DNA of 64,000 bases, taken from Sinotaia quadrata (Eukaryota > Mollusca > Gastropoda > Architaenioglossa > Viviparidae). The DNA is taken from the NCBI GenBank assembly GCA_028829895.1, contig CM054179.1:43816617-43880616 (forward strand), in the 5' to 3' direction. Positions 45,833-57,226 of this stretch are shown here, one piece after another (positions within the stretch are counted from its first letter, which is position 1; each line of letters starts with the position of its first letter). The translations under genes and the position numbers were made by a program. A model generated the notes under the pieces. It was not told the DNA's origin. It worked only from the letters and a program-made list of their open reading frames with translations, and made no database searches.

Positions 45833-46739
45833 GTATTGTAACTTCAACGACCTATTTGAATTGACTTATGAAATTATTTCCCTTTGTTTTGAAATGTAAA
45901 CTAGCAGATATTCGTCTTCCATATGAAAAGCCAATTCCGGGTAATAAGAACCGTAATTTTTAGAAAACGTTTAGTCCTAAAACGTTTTGTTCCAAATTAA
46001 ATTAAGCACTGTGTCAAAACGAATGTGATTGTGAATTGAGGAGATCGTGACAATCGAATCACAGGGAAACGTTTTTGCTGTGTAGGCGTAGTTGCTTCGA
46101 TTTTATTTAGATGACGTATGTACTAAATTAGTGATTTGTTTTATTTTGTATGTATTGTCTACACTCTAAGCCTAACATCAAAACGCCTCGATCAAATTTT
46201 GTGTGGTTTTGAACCCAGTGAATTTAATGCAAGTTAAGAACCTGGCAGACTTAAATGTTGCAATATATGTTCTAGAAAATGTTCAGTATTTTTTCTAAAA
46301 GTATTACTAAATCGAAAGTCGATTAAAAGTTTTAGAAATCGTTTTACAGAAATTAAGAGGAATGAAGAGTTACAAAGTACCTTTCAAAAAGAATAAATTA
46401 TACATTAAGGAATGAAACTGAGAATTTAATTATTAGGTTTTCAGCAATAATTTTAAACAAATAATAACGGGAAGAGGACACACACGTGACAGACACTGAG
46501 CAGTTCACATGCTCAGGTCACCAGTATTTGGTGAGGGGGTGGGGGCTAAGCCTCCCAGAGCTATCCAAGACCGAGGACGTGCTGAGACGAAAAGGCCTCA
46601 TCAAGCTCTGGAAACAAACGAAACCAGAATAATGACGATTACCATACCGGACACTACATTAAAATGCCCCTCTATTCCGAGCAGATTGCACACTCTTCCT
46701 TTGATTTCTAAGCTTGTCAGATTAGTGGAGGTGAAAACA
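45833..46739. other. Intergenic DNA with a GC-richer patch
   Basis: A locally GC-rich segment at 46509-46640 opens an 83-residue frame rich in Arg, Pro and Thr with no known domain. It may be a repeat fragment. No other feature is supported. Confidence 0.4.
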
Positions 46740-47002
46740 CGGCATGTACTTATAACCTGATTTTGGGAACATGAGGTTTCTGGGGTTTGGTGTGGCTTGA
46801 ATTAAATAATGAAAGCGAAATATCATTCTCATAACTATGCGGCATACTATAAAGACAGCGACGGATGAATTTATAAAAAAATATTTATAAAAAATAATAT
46901 TTAAGGTAAATATCGGTTCTGCGCTCTACACTTTTTCACCCGCACTCAAATTTGTTATTTCTGAGCCTCCCATGTCTAATGTAAGATAATTATCTCATGC
47001 TC

Positions 47003-47049
47003 TCAATTTTGCAGTCTCATGGGTCTTGTTTTAGGCAGATATCTGGGTG
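47003..47049 (-). CDS. Last exon of the inverted paralogue (47 nt to stop)
   Basis: After TATGCTGCTTCAG the phase-1 frame reads PRYLPKTRPMRLQN and stops with TGA. The length matches 38775-38821 exactly, and the stop and the LQN ending are kept. The internal GTAAG of the plus copy is ATGAG here, so this exon can only be terminal. Confidence 0.5.
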
Positions 47050-47294
47050 CTGAAGCAGCATAAATGATGAAGTGCAGGTAAAAACAGTATTTTACAAATT
47101 ATGAAGATCAAAATATTATTGTCCAATGCTCTTCATTCGTTTTTCTTCTTCACAAATATTATCTCTCAAAAAATATTTACATCATAAATATTTTTTCATA
47201 AGCTTATAATGGCATTATAAATTATGATATAAAACATATAAAAACGTGATATTTACTTCAATGAATGAAGTAGCTAAATATATAATATACTCAC

Positions 47295-47360
47295 TTGGAA
47301 CAACGTTTCTAACTATTTTTGGTTGAGCTGTTTTGATAGAATAAAAGCTCTTGGGATCGC
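47295..47360 (-). CDS. 66-nt exon of the inverted paralogue
   Basis: Minus strand, bounded by TTTTGTCTTATAG and GTGAGTATA, 66 nt, phase 1-1. It encodes DPKSFYSIKTAQPKIVRN followed by VVP. It parallels exon 8 of the plus locus, with both splice borders preserved. Confidence 0.6.
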
Positions 47361-47929
47361 CTATAAGACAAAAAAAGTGCGATTAGTGTAGACGAGTAAC
47401 ATTTTAAACAGATTAAAATATACTTCATTATGAATTCTAATTTAAAATAATTTTATCTATTAGAAAAAGTCTAATATAATAAAGTAATTGTTCTTAGGAA
47501 AACATGTAAAATTATCAAGAACTAAAGGCATTTATTTATTATTAACAATTATATTTTGAAATGCACAGTTAAAACAACTCTTACTTATTTAAACTATTTT
47601 AACAAAGTGATATACATACTTTTCTAAGTTACTTAGCAATTACAAGTTAGAATCATATAATTGTCTATTAAACATTCATAGCTATACTCAAAGAACATAG
47701 CAGCTGACTTTAAACAAAATCAAAAATCAAATTAAGTTCACTCAAGTATGCAACCTGTTACAATTGCCCGCTTGAGCATTTGTCCTTGCTCTTAACACTT
47801 GGAATAAATTCTCGACTTAAGACATGGTCAGGGACGATGTAAGTGCACATATTTAAACTCATGTCACGTGGTCAGCACTTATTACACATAAAATCAAGCG
47901 CATAATGTTTTTCATTTTTAACCAGATGT

Positions 47930-48360
47930 ATCTAATGCATGTTGCTTACTTCTTTTACCAGGCTAAATACAACTCTACGCAATTAATATACATGTTTTCC
48001 CACGCTAGAAATACATATATACATGTAATGTACTTTTTTTCTTTTTACCAAGATAGATATAACTATACCACACTTAGATATATTTATGTTGCCAGACTAG
48101 ATATAAGTATACTACACTTAAATATACTCCTTTTACAAGGCTGGAGTTAACTATACCACACTTAAATATACTTCTTTAGACCATGCTAGATATAGGTATA
48201 CCACACTTATATATAACTTCTTTTACCATGTGAGATATAACTGTATCATACCTAAACATATTTCTTTCACCAGACTAGGCTTAAGTATACCATACTTAGT
48301 ATATTTCTTTTACAAGGCTAAATATACTATACCACATGATATATTCCCCTTTAGTATGCT
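47930..48360 (-). repeat. Expanded minisatellite in the inverted copy
   Basis: About eight to ten degenerate units of roughly 45 bp contain TACCACACTTAAATATAC, TTCTTTTACCA and GGCTAGATATAA. The plus locus has a shorter version at 36930-37080. Confidence 0.75.
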
Positions 48361-48933
48361 ATGTATTGTTGCAAGATAATGAATCTGATACATTTATACC
48401 GAAAGGAAACAAGACGTGCTTCGAGAAAATAATATTTTAGACAGCTTTGACTATGAACAATTCTCATGTAATCATTCGTAAAATAAAAATTATACCATAT
48501 CCCCCTTTTCTTCAATTAACGGTTTTGTCAAAATGTTCTTGTGAAACATTATGTGATGTGTGCAAAATTGTTTCTTTACTAGTCCCAAAGTCACGAACAC
48601 AGCAACAGATAAAATATCATTCATATAAGAAAGAATTAATTCCCAATTTTTAATAAGTATGCTAGCAACCCATCATAAATAATCCCTTTAAATATGTGAG
48701 TTTAATAATCTTCACCTTTACTAAAAAGAAACATCTCTCACATCTCCACCTCAGATTTACTTCAAAACAATGCATTAATTTTCTAATGTGCTTGAGTAAG
48801 TCAACTAAACACAACGTCAATTTCAAGTAAAGTATATTATAAACAACATAAAACTAACACAGTCTATCTTGAACAATAGCATAATACTACATTTGCACTT
48901 GCATTCACGCTGTTTTTCTCTTAATACAATTAC

Positions 48934-48984
48934 CTCCAAGGTCGACTGGATTCCTTGGAAAATGAGATGGGCGATGTAATGTAC
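48934..48984 (-). CDS. 51-nt exon of the inverted paralogue
   Basis: Minus strand, bounded by AATATTTTCAG and GTAATTG, 51 nt, phase 1-1. It encodes TLHRPSHFPRNPVDLG between split codons and joins to the 66-nt exon with G+GC (Gly). The core RPSHFPRNPVD is unchanged against 36038-36088. Confidence 0.6.
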
Positions 48985-49724
48985 CTGAAAATATTGTTTT
49001 AAAATGTGGAACTTAATAGAAGTTTTCTTCGTACACATTCACGGTAATGCAAGAGACAAATAAACAAACTCATTCATGCTCAGTTATTTAAACTCTACTG
49101 GTATAAAATAAATGTAATAAAATTCGCTAGTAAAATTATTCATGTAAATTGATATTTGTATTAAAAATAGGAAATTAAATACAAATAGAAAAAAAATCGA
49201 AAACTACAACATTGGGAATGGAATCAAGACGTATGGTTTTAACGAATCAAAATGTGCAAAAACATAAGATAATAAATGGCATAATTGTTAGACATTAGAA
49301 AACAGTTTACAGAATTAAGCAAATAAATAGAATCACGTTGCAAGTTGTATAGGAATTTATCGACTGCAAGAAATAGTTGTAAATTTTTAGGACAATATTA
49401 TTTCCGGTCCTAGCATGACTCAGGAGCGAACTTTAAAGAGGTGTATTATTTAAGGGTTATTTAAAAATTATGGTCTTAAAATTGTACTTGCATTCACATT
49501 TTTTATGTTTACAAGTCTCATTTTTCTTTTACCATCACATGTGTATGTGTATGTGTGCATGTTTGTGCTTGACAGTTTGTGGGTATGTATATATGTCGCT
49601 CACAAATATCTTGGTATTCACACTGACAGACAGATACACGTTGCTTGCATATCGTCATGATATTATTCTCAATAAATAATAATGTAAAATTTACTATTTT
49701 GAACAAAATAATTAATAAATTTAC

Positions 49725-49742
49725 TACGTTGTGAAGAAGGCT
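49725..49742 (-). CDS. 18-nt micro-exon of the inverted paralogue
   Basis: Minus strand, bounded by TTTTGCTGTTGCAG and GTAAATTTA, 18 nt, phase 1-1: Pro-Ser-Ser-Gln-Arg. The donor is weaker than in the two plus-strand copies (GTAAAT against GTAAGT). Any upstream exons would lie beyond 49760, where element 50500-58773 has since inserted. Confidence 0.5.
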
Positions 49743-49760
49743 CTGCAACAGCAAAATATA

Positions 49761-50494
49761 TTCAGCATAAGGTTCATGAGTTAAGTTAGTAGTTATTGTA
49801 ATGTTTAATAAAAGTGTGGATGACTTTGTATAGAAATTCAGGAATCATCAAACAGTATTATTTTGGGCCCTTTGGTTTTGCAGAAGTGTCATGATTATGA
49901 GGAAATATTAATAAGTTTCTCTCTCTCTCTAAGTGGCCTCATACTCTAAACGATTAATGAAACAGCTAAATTAGTTTAAACAAAGAAAGGGGTGAAAATA
50001 ACCATTCGGTCAACAATGTGAAACTCTAGCTCAGGTAGAAATGCAGGAGAATGGGAAAGGCATAATTAACTTTGGAGGGACATACGCGTTTATCCCTCTG
50101 GTCAGAGTTGCCAAGCCAATAAATCTGTCAGTATGTGGATAGGCCACTGAGACGCTAATTTTGTCTGTGAGAAGGCATACTCTGAGTTTGAAATGTAACT
50201 TATTTTTTTGAATCACCACTATAAAAGTTTGGTAGTTAAGTGATGTTGTTATTGTGAAATTACTTGTTGAAATAGAATTTTGAGTGATTGGAAAGTTAAG
50301 ATTTATATTACTATAGTTAAATGTGTTGGTTTGTGTGTACAACCCTTTCTTGATACGACTAGTGTACTCTTGCCAGGTGGCAATGAGTCACCATAGCGAC
50401 TACGTAGTTTTAAAAATAAAATAAAAGTAAGGAAAGCTCTGAGATTAATTAGTCAGGTATGCTCTGAGCTAGTTAGCTAGGCAAATTGATATGT
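49761..50494. other. Sequence left of the second LTR element
   Basis: No gene supported. A 103-residue minus frame (50031-50342) is Asn/Thr/Ser-rich, without a domain. A CT run lies at 49919-49930. Confidence 0.4.
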
Positions 50495-50499
50495 CACTC

Positions 50500-52046
50500 T
50501 GTCACAAGTCTGATAAAAATGTCCGACCTGATGACCCACATTGCCTTGTTTACTTCAAATTCGAATATTTGAAACCCTTGGCCCTTTGTTCAAAGCTTCC
50601 TTTTTCTAGGTGCTTCTAGAACAGGTCAAGATGTTATGTAACTTTAGGACCATTGTCCAGTTCTCGAACCAACCACATGCTTTGCGAACAGTCACGTGAT
50701 ACGCAATATACCTTTCCATATATGTACCTACACGCTTCCGCTCCCTCACTTCGAGCACACTTTAGCTAATTCCATCAGCTACTCGGGTCGTAGAGGCAGC
50801 CGGCGCCATAGAGAATCAAGGTACCCTTCGACTTCTCTCAAAGGTATCATTTTATTTAATAGTATTTGCCTATGTATTGTTTAAGTATGTATTTGTGCTA
50901 TGTATTATATGATTTCCATATACACTTGAGCATGGTTCAGAGAAATAGCTGAAAACCTATATGTTACGGAATATAAATTTATTGTAACCATTTTTCCATT
51001 TCTGTACTTTAATTTATATTGTTTTAATTCACTAAGAGCCAGAATGCTGCGCTCGATATGAATTCTTCATGTAATTCAATTATTGCGTGTAATTTTAATT
51101 GTAAATTGTGAAGCGCTCTGTCGGTTTGAATTACCTCTTTGTATGAACATTAATTTAACGTTGTATCTATTTTATTGCTTCATACGTCATGACTGTTAAA
51201 TGGAACACATGTGAGACGATTATATTTGTCTAAAATCTAATTGTAAGCGACGCGAGGTCGAAACTCTTTGTTCAGCGCATTTAATTGAGCCATGCCTAAG
51301 TAGGGCCTGTTAGGTTGAGAATTATATCCAAACACGTTGCATCCACAGGTCGGCTCATGGTTCATGTTTCACCATGCCTCACCTGCACTAGCTTATTGGT
51401 GTAAGCGTGTCGAAATCCACTCTGAGGGCCATGCTGCAAAAATTCCAGTTCCTAGCCGCTAACAAAGGGACATCATTCCTTATGCACCACGTGTGTCGTT
51501 AAAGGGGGACTGAGGGAACGAACCGGCATGACTGAGTGTTGAGACCAAGGATACAAGAATAGAGCTAAGTGCAAGATCAAGTGTACAGATCTCAAAGGAA
51601 CACTTTTCTGGCAATTTAGATTGACAAAAATCAGGCATAGGCGCGTAAAGACAGAGTGAAGACTATTCGCGTTGCATTCGATTTATTGTTAATTTGTTAA
51701 ACTTTATTAAATCTTATTTTCTTTGTTAATACCTCTTAGTAGTTGATTTCTATGCACAATAGACCAATTAGATTAATTCTTAGATTTGAATGGGGGCGGA
51801 TGAGCAGAAAGATTGATGACGAGTGCATATTAATTTAGAGGGATTTAACTGTTTTCAAATCTAGCTAAAAGTTCGCAGTTTATTAGTCTGTAAATTTGTC
51901 GTCTGAACTACAAGACGCACTTTTAATTAGTCAGATAATAAATTGAGCAACCAGTCTGCGTAGAATATGAGAGGAAGAATTAATTATATTTAAAGTCTTT
52001 TAATTATTCTAAGCAGGGTCTTTAAATAAATACTGGAAACGTAACA
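50500..52046 (+). repeat. 5' LTR of the plus-strand Gmr1-like element
   Basis: 1547 bp, repeated at 57227-58773 with an offset of 6727. It should carry the element promoter. A 62-residue frame inside has an identical twin in the other LTR and no known domain. Confidence 0.95.
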
Positions 52047-52069
52047 AGTGTGGGTCGTCGCGGGATTGA
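52047..52069 (+). other. Candidate primer binding site
   Basis: Immediately after the LTR the sequence reads AG, then TGTGGGTCGTCGCGGGATTG. The GC-rich stretch ending in GGGATTG fits the acceptor and T-arm 3' strand of a tRNA, with imperfect pairing at the CCA end. I did not assign the tRNA. Confidence 0.45.
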
Positions 52070-52664
52070 TATGTATTAAATTGTAAATTGTAACATTTTT
52101 ATACATAGGGCGCATCATAACCTAGAAACGAACGAACGAACAGAATTGCCAATTGTTCTTTTGATTTTTGTATCACTGATTTTCTTTGCTTTTGTTGTGA
52201 CATGTGCATGTATTCTTTTGCAGAGTAGCGTGCATGTTAGTTAATGTTGATATATTTAAGCGTAGTTAAATATGTCATGTTAGCTATTGAATGATTTATT
52301 TAGTATTGTGTTACTGAGTACTTCATTGTGAGGAGTCGAAGGTTATACCGCCAGCTAGGAGAGTTATCGGTAGTAACAGACTTCGGACTATTATATTTAG
52401 GGTGCTAGATATAATGTGTAATGTTGTATGGTAGGAGCCGTGACATTACGAAAGTCTTGGAACAGCGGACACTGTGACAAGCAGGTGAAACGTGTAAGAG
52501 TTAACGCGCAATTTATTTCGGAAGGTGTTCTGAGTAAATTAAATAATTTTTGTAAGGTCGTAGCCTAAAAGTTATTTTCGGGATAAGCGGAGTTATCGCC
52601 GACGGTTAAAACACACAATTCACGAGATACATTGTTATTGTAGCCAGCGCGCTAAGACAGTAAA

Positions 52665-55600
52665 ATGGATCGCAAACAGGTTATCGAAGACCTGAAAGAA
52701 GCCGGTATCATGATAGGATATCAGGGTGACGAACTGACTAGCTACATTAAAACTGAGCTAGAGAAAGCGGAAAAAGCGGACAAAGAAAGGCAAGAGATAG
52801 AAAGGGAAGAACGGTTAGCTGCCCGCGAAGCTAAGAAGTTAGAGGCTGAAAGACTAGCTGAAACCGAGGCTAAACGCATCGCAGCAGACACGGAAGCCAA
52901 ACGCATCGCAGCGGATACAGAAGCCAAACGCATCGCGGCAGACGCGGAAATAAAACGGTTAGAATGGGAAGTAAAGAAACTAGAAGTTACTAATCCAAAC
53001 CGTGACCGCAGAAGCAGTGGTGATTCGCGTTCTAGCGATGGAAATAATCACAGTAGAATTGAAAATATCATTCCAAAGATAAATATGGTCCCATTTGATG
53101 AGAACAAAGATCAAATAGACGCGTATTTAAAAACGTTTGAAAAGTTAGCCAGAGCAACAAACATTCCAGCGGAACATTGGGCGATAAATTTATCGGGGTT
53201 ATTGCAGGGCAGTGCGAAAAACGAGTTCAATAAGCTTAGCGATTCTGAGTCAGATAATTACGACACAGTCAAGGCCGCATTATTGAAACGTTACAAACTC
53301 ACAGCAGATACATACCGACGTAAGTTTAAACAGGCCACTAAAGCCAGTTCAGAGACGCACGCACAGTACATACGACGCGTAGCTGACTTGTTCCAAAGAT
53401 GGATAGATCTAGCCGAAACTCCACAGACGTACGCAGGTCTTAGGGATGAAATGATAAAAGACCACATTCTCGGGTCATACAAATCAGATCTACTGATTCA
53501 CTTAGCAATAAGGGAAAAATCTACGCTAGAGGAGATAGGCAACGCCGCCGATCGCTTTGATGACGCACATTCTCAATTCTCGAACGCACACGCGAACAAC
53601 AAGTCTCGACCGAACGAACCGCAGACTCGAAAGGATAAGAAAAATGACGGGAAGGCACCTAGTGAGCGTGATGATAAAACATCTAAACCCGACACTAAAA
53701 ACAAGTCCGACAAACAGAAAGATAAAAAGAATCTTGCATGTTACACTTGTGGTGATAGTGGCCATTTTTCACGAACATGTCCTGAAAAGAAAACAGCTAA
53801 AGTTTACGCAGTAGAAAGTCATACACCTAAAACAGAAAAGTCGAATCGAACACCAGTACAGGCAAACGGTCACGACACAATCGCTTTGCTTGATACAGGG
53901 TGTGAGCTGGACGCTATAGTAAATGCATCATTAGTTAACCGTACCGACTACACAGGGGAGACAATCTCTGTCACCTTTGCAAACGGCGAACAAGACATTT
54001 TACCAGTAGCTGAAGTCTCGATTGTTTCAGACTTTGTAGAAGGAACAGTCAAAGCGGCAGTTATGGAAAACTCACCGCATGACGTGATCCTTGGTTGCAA
54101 GTATGTTTTGCCGTGCAAAAAACAAACTTCAATCGAACCACCACTGGTTAACGCTGTAACCAGAGCAGCGAGTAGTAAAGACAAATCTGTAACTGCACCG
54201 ATGTCTGCCGCACCAGCCGTAGATAAAGCAACAGTTAGCGAGATTAAAATATTACAAGCTGAGGACGAAACACTAGACAAGTTACGCAGACAAGCTGTAC
54301 TTGTTAGTGACGTCAACACTGACGATTCGAATAAGAAAGCGTGCATTATTCTGAAAAAGGGTTTATTGTACCGCTATTCGAAAGTGGGAGACGAATTTCG
54401 GAAACAATTAGTCGTTCCACAAACCAAACGAAATGACGTATTACGATTAGGTCATGAGAGTCTTTTTGGTGCACACATGGGTGTACAAAAAACAACTAGT
54501 CGTATTACAAGTGAGTTTTATTGGCCGGACATCACTGCCGATATCCGTAGATTCGTGTTAAGTTGCGACACATGCCAGAGAACACAGTCTAAAAATTCAA
54601 TCAGACCCGCACCGTTAGGAGAGCCTGAACTGATCAGTGAACCCTACAAGCGCGTAGCATTGGATTTGATTGGGCCTATAATACCCACATCAACGAGAGG
54701 TAATCGATACGTGCTGACCACTATTGATTACGCAACAAGATTCGCCGACGCAGTACCATTGAAAAATATTGATACTGAAACTGTCGCCGAAGCCCTTTTC
54801 GGTCTTTGGAGTCGTGTTGGAATCCCTACTGAAATTTTGACAGATCAGGGGAGTCAATTCATAGGCAACGTAATGAAGGAAGTAAATCGTTTACTTTCCA
54901 TCAAACATCTTACTTGCACACCATACCACCCCCAGGCAAATGGTCTGATTGAAAAATACAATGGGACATTAAAAACAGCACTTAAAAAGCTCGCCACAGA
55001 TAAACCGAAAGACTGGGACAGATACATCCCTGCCCTACTATTTGCATATAGGGAGGTGCCACAATCTTCCACCGGGTTTTCACCATTTGAGCTACTTTAC
55101 GGACGTACTGTACGCGGACCGATGATGATTTTGAAGGCACTTTGGACTGATGAAAAGACAGATGACGAAGTTAAGACAACTTATACATACGTCACTGACT
55201 TAAGAAACCGTCTTGAAACTATAGGCAAGATAGCACGGGAAAACTTGACGATAGCTCAGTCTAGACAGGCAGAATATTACAATAAGCACACCAAACCTAG
55301 AGAATTTGAAGTTAATGACAAAGTGTTACTGTTGCTTCCTGAAGCACATAACAAACTTCAGATGAAATGGAAGGGGCCCTTTGTAGTTACCGCCAAGCTA
55401 GGGGGACTGAACTATAAGGTGCAGACAGGAAAGAGAGAGAAAATCTTTCATGTTAACCTACTCAAAAAGTACATAAGCCGTGAGGATCAAACCACTCAAG
55501 CTGATTTTGTCGTAGCGACGATAGTTACAGAAGACGAGGGGGAGACTGATTGCGTCACTGGTACTTTACCAAACTGTCCTCTACAGACGGACGAAACTGT

Positions 55601-57002
55601 CAAAGACGTTAGGGTAAATGAAGCCTTGACAGAAAGACAGAAAAAAGAAGTGAATGAATTGCTTAATGAGTTCTCATCTACTCTGACAGACAAACCAGGG
55701 TTGACAGACTTAATAGAATTTTCACTGAAGCTGACTGACAACAAACCGATACGTTTGAAGCCGTATCCGTTGCCACACGCTAAGATAGATGACGTTAGAC
55801 GTGAGATTAAGACTATGTTAGATCTAGGGGTCATAGAGAAGACTGACAGTGCCTACGGATCACCCATCGTGTTGATTAAAAAACGTGATAACTCGTTCCG
55901 TTTTTGCGTAGACTACCGCAAACTCAATCAAGTGACAGAGTTTTGTGCCGAACCTCTCCCTGATCCGGATCTCATCTTCACTAAGCTAGCTAACGCTCAT
56001 TACTATACCAAAATAGATTTGTCACGCGGTTTTTGGCAAATCAAGGTCAAGGACACTGATCGACACATACTAGCTTTCACTACACCAGTAGGAAACTACA
56101 CATGGAAAGTTATGCCTTTCGGAGTTTCAAACGCTCCAAGCATTTTTTCTAAAATGATGCGGTCATTGTTAGAACCACTGTACGGACGTGGAGTTGAGAA
56201 CTTCATGGATGATTTAATTCTAGGCACCCAGACATGGGAGGAGCACTTAACACTCTTACGAGATGTGCTAGCCAGATTAAAGCAAGCCAACCTCACTGCC
56301 CGCCCTACGAAGTGTGAAATAGCACAATTCTCCTTAGACTTCTTGGGACACAAGTTGAGTCATGGAACTATGTCGCCAAGTGAAGCTAAGATAGCACAAC
56401 TTAAGGACACTTCACAACCGCTAACAAAAACACAAGTTAGAAGTTTTCTTGGTCTTGCTAATTACTACAGAAAATTCGTACCAGATTTTAGTGCCATTGC
56501 ATGTCCTCTGACTGACTTGACACGTAAGAATATGCCTACAAAAGTAGTGTGGACTGATGCATGCCAAAACGCTTTTGACACACTGAAATCTAGACTGACT
56601 TCAGATTTAGTTGTTAAACTGCCAGATTTGACAAAACCATTCTTGTTAAGGACTGATGCTAGCAACACAGGATTAGGAGCAGTGTTATTACAAGAACACA
56701 ATGACACCAAACACCCAGTTGCATATGCAAGCCGTAAACTCACAACTACTGAACAGAAGTATTCCACCAGTGAAAAGGAATGTCTTGCAATAGTTTGGGC
56801 CATAAAAAAGTTCGAAAACTATTTGTACGGAAAAACCTTTGTCATTGAGTGCGATCACCAGCCGTTGGCCTTTCTCGGACAGGCGCAATTTACGAACAGC
56901 CGTTTAATGCGTTGGTCTTTGTTTCTGACACAGTATGACGCAAATATTCATTACATCAAAGGGTCTTTGAATGTTGGCGCAGATTACATGAGTCGTGCTT
57001 GA
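52665..57002 (+). CDS. Gag-Pol polyprotein, Gmr1-like order
   Basis: A single frame of 1445 residues. Residues about 30-110 form a charged coiled coil with a repeated TEAKRIAAD unit. A Gag-like helical domain follows to about 300, then a Lys/Asp linker and the zinc knuckle C359-C372 (CYTCGDSGHFSRTC). Protease DTG is at 410. The integrase has H597, H604, C634 and C637, and D667, D727 and E763 (DD35E), followed by a GPF region near 900. Reverse transcriptase starts with LKPYPLPHAK, has FCVDYRKLN near 1082 and FMDD at 1180-1183. RNase H begins at RTDASNTG (D1331). The start is the first ATG after the leader, in context AAAATGG. No frameshift or stop separates Gag from Pol, so the Gag excess needed for particles must come from another mechanism, such as uneven processing or stability. 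Confidence 0.95.
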   Translation: MDRKQVIEDLKEAGIMIGYQGDELTSYIKTELEKAEKADKERQEIEREERLAAREAKKLEAERLAETEAKRIAADTEAKRIAADTEAKRIAADAEIKRLEWEVKKLEVTNPNRDRRSSGDSRSSDGNNHSRIENIIPKINMVPFDENKDQIDAYLKTFEKLARATNIPAEHWAINLSGLLQGSAKNEFNKLSDSESDNYDTVKAALLKRYKLTADTYRRKFKQATKASSETHAQYIRRVADLFQRWIDLAETPQTYAGLRDEMIKDHILGSYKSDLLIHLAIREKSTLEEIGNAADRFDDAHSQFSNAHANNKSRPNEPQTRKDKKNDGKAPSERDDKTSKPDTKNKSDKQKDKKNLACYTCGDSGHFSRTCPEKKTAKVYAVESHTPKTEKSNRTPVQANGHDTIALLDTGCELDAIVNASLVNRTDYTGETISVTFANGEQDILPVAEVSIVSDFVEGTVKAAVMENSPHDVILGCKYVLPCKKQTSIEPPLVNAVTRAASSKDKSVTAPMSAAPAVDKATVSEIKILQAEDETLDKLRRQAVLVSDVNTDDSNKKACIILKKGLLYRYSKVGDEFRKQLVVPQTKRNDVLRLGHESLFGAHMGVQKTTSRITSEFYWPDITADIRRFVLSCDTCQRTQSKNSIRPAPLGEPELISEPYKRVALDLIGPIIPTSTRGNRYVLTTIDYATRFADAVPLKNIDTETVAEALFGLWSRVGIPTEILTDQGSQFIGNVMKEVNRLLSIKHLTCTPYHPQANGLIEKYNGTLKTALKKLATDKPKDWDRYIPALLFAYREVPQSSTGFSPFELLYGRTVRGPMMILKALWTDEKTDDEVKTTYTYVTDLRNRLETIGKIARENLTIAQSRQAEYYNKHTKPREFEVNDKVLLLLPEAHNKLQMKWKGPFVVTAKLGGLNYKVQTGKREKIFHVNLLKKYISREDQTTQADFVVATIVTEDEGETDCVTGTLPNCPLQTDETVKDVRVNEALTERQKKEVNELLNEFSSTLTDKPGLTDLIEFSLKLTDNKPIRLKPYPLPHAKIDDVRREIKTMLDLGVIEKTDSAYGSPIVLIKKRDNSFRFCVDYRKLNQVTEFCAEPLPDPDLIFTKLANAHYYTKIDLSRGFWQIKVKDTDRHILAFTTPVGNYTWKVMPFGVSNAPSIFSKMMRSLLEPLYGRGVENFMDDLILGTQTWEEHLTLLRDVLARLKQANLTARPTKCEIAQFSLDFLGHKLSHGTMSPSEAKIAQLKDTSQPLTKTQVRSFLGLANYYRKFVPDFSAIACPLTDLTRKNMPTKVVWTDACQNAFDTLKSRLTSDLVVKLPDLTKPFLLRTDASNTGLGAVLLQEHNDTKHPVAYASRKLTTTEQKYSTSEKECLAIVWAIKKFENYLYGKTFVIECDHQPLAFLGQAQFTNSRLMRWSLFLTQYDANIHYIKGSLNVGADYMSRA

Positions 57003-57212
57003 TGCCATCAAGTGCCGGTACTGATAGAATGTTGTTTAATCAATTAACTGAACCCTACGGATTCCTTCCTGTAAATATGAAATATAGTTGCACACTTTAT
57101 TTCTAGGAATGTCGAAATTTTTTTTTGTGTAAATTTTTCTTCATTGTGGACTTCTACATTTTATCATACATAATTTGTAGGAGGCATTTTATCTTTGGTA
57201 AGATAAACGCCT

Positions 57213-57226
57213 CAAAAGCAAGGGGG
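57213..57226 (+). other. Polypurine tract
   Basis: AAAAGCAAGGGGG ends directly at the 3' LTR start. It is the expected plus-strand primer. Confidence 0.85.

Larger units (their letters stand above)
46740..49760 (-). repeat. Inverted, diverged copy of the micro-exon locus 3' half
   Basis: Reverse-complement homology to 34100-39050 runs through the whole interval in order: 46750-46870 pairs with 38940-39055, 47000 with 38820, 47360 with 38454, 47850 with 37990, 48370 with 36900, 48770 with 36490, 48960 with 36060, 49230 with 35790, 49400 with 34630 and 49740 with 34140. The plus copy is longer because of a LINE relic, a dispersed-repeat tail and microsatellites. The spacer between arms is about 7.7 kb. 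Confidence 0.85.

Noticed and set aside
50031..50342. 103-residue Asn/Thr/Ser-rich minus-strand frame
   Set aside because: No domain, signal, splice context or second copy supports it; composition is as expected from AT-rich DNA.
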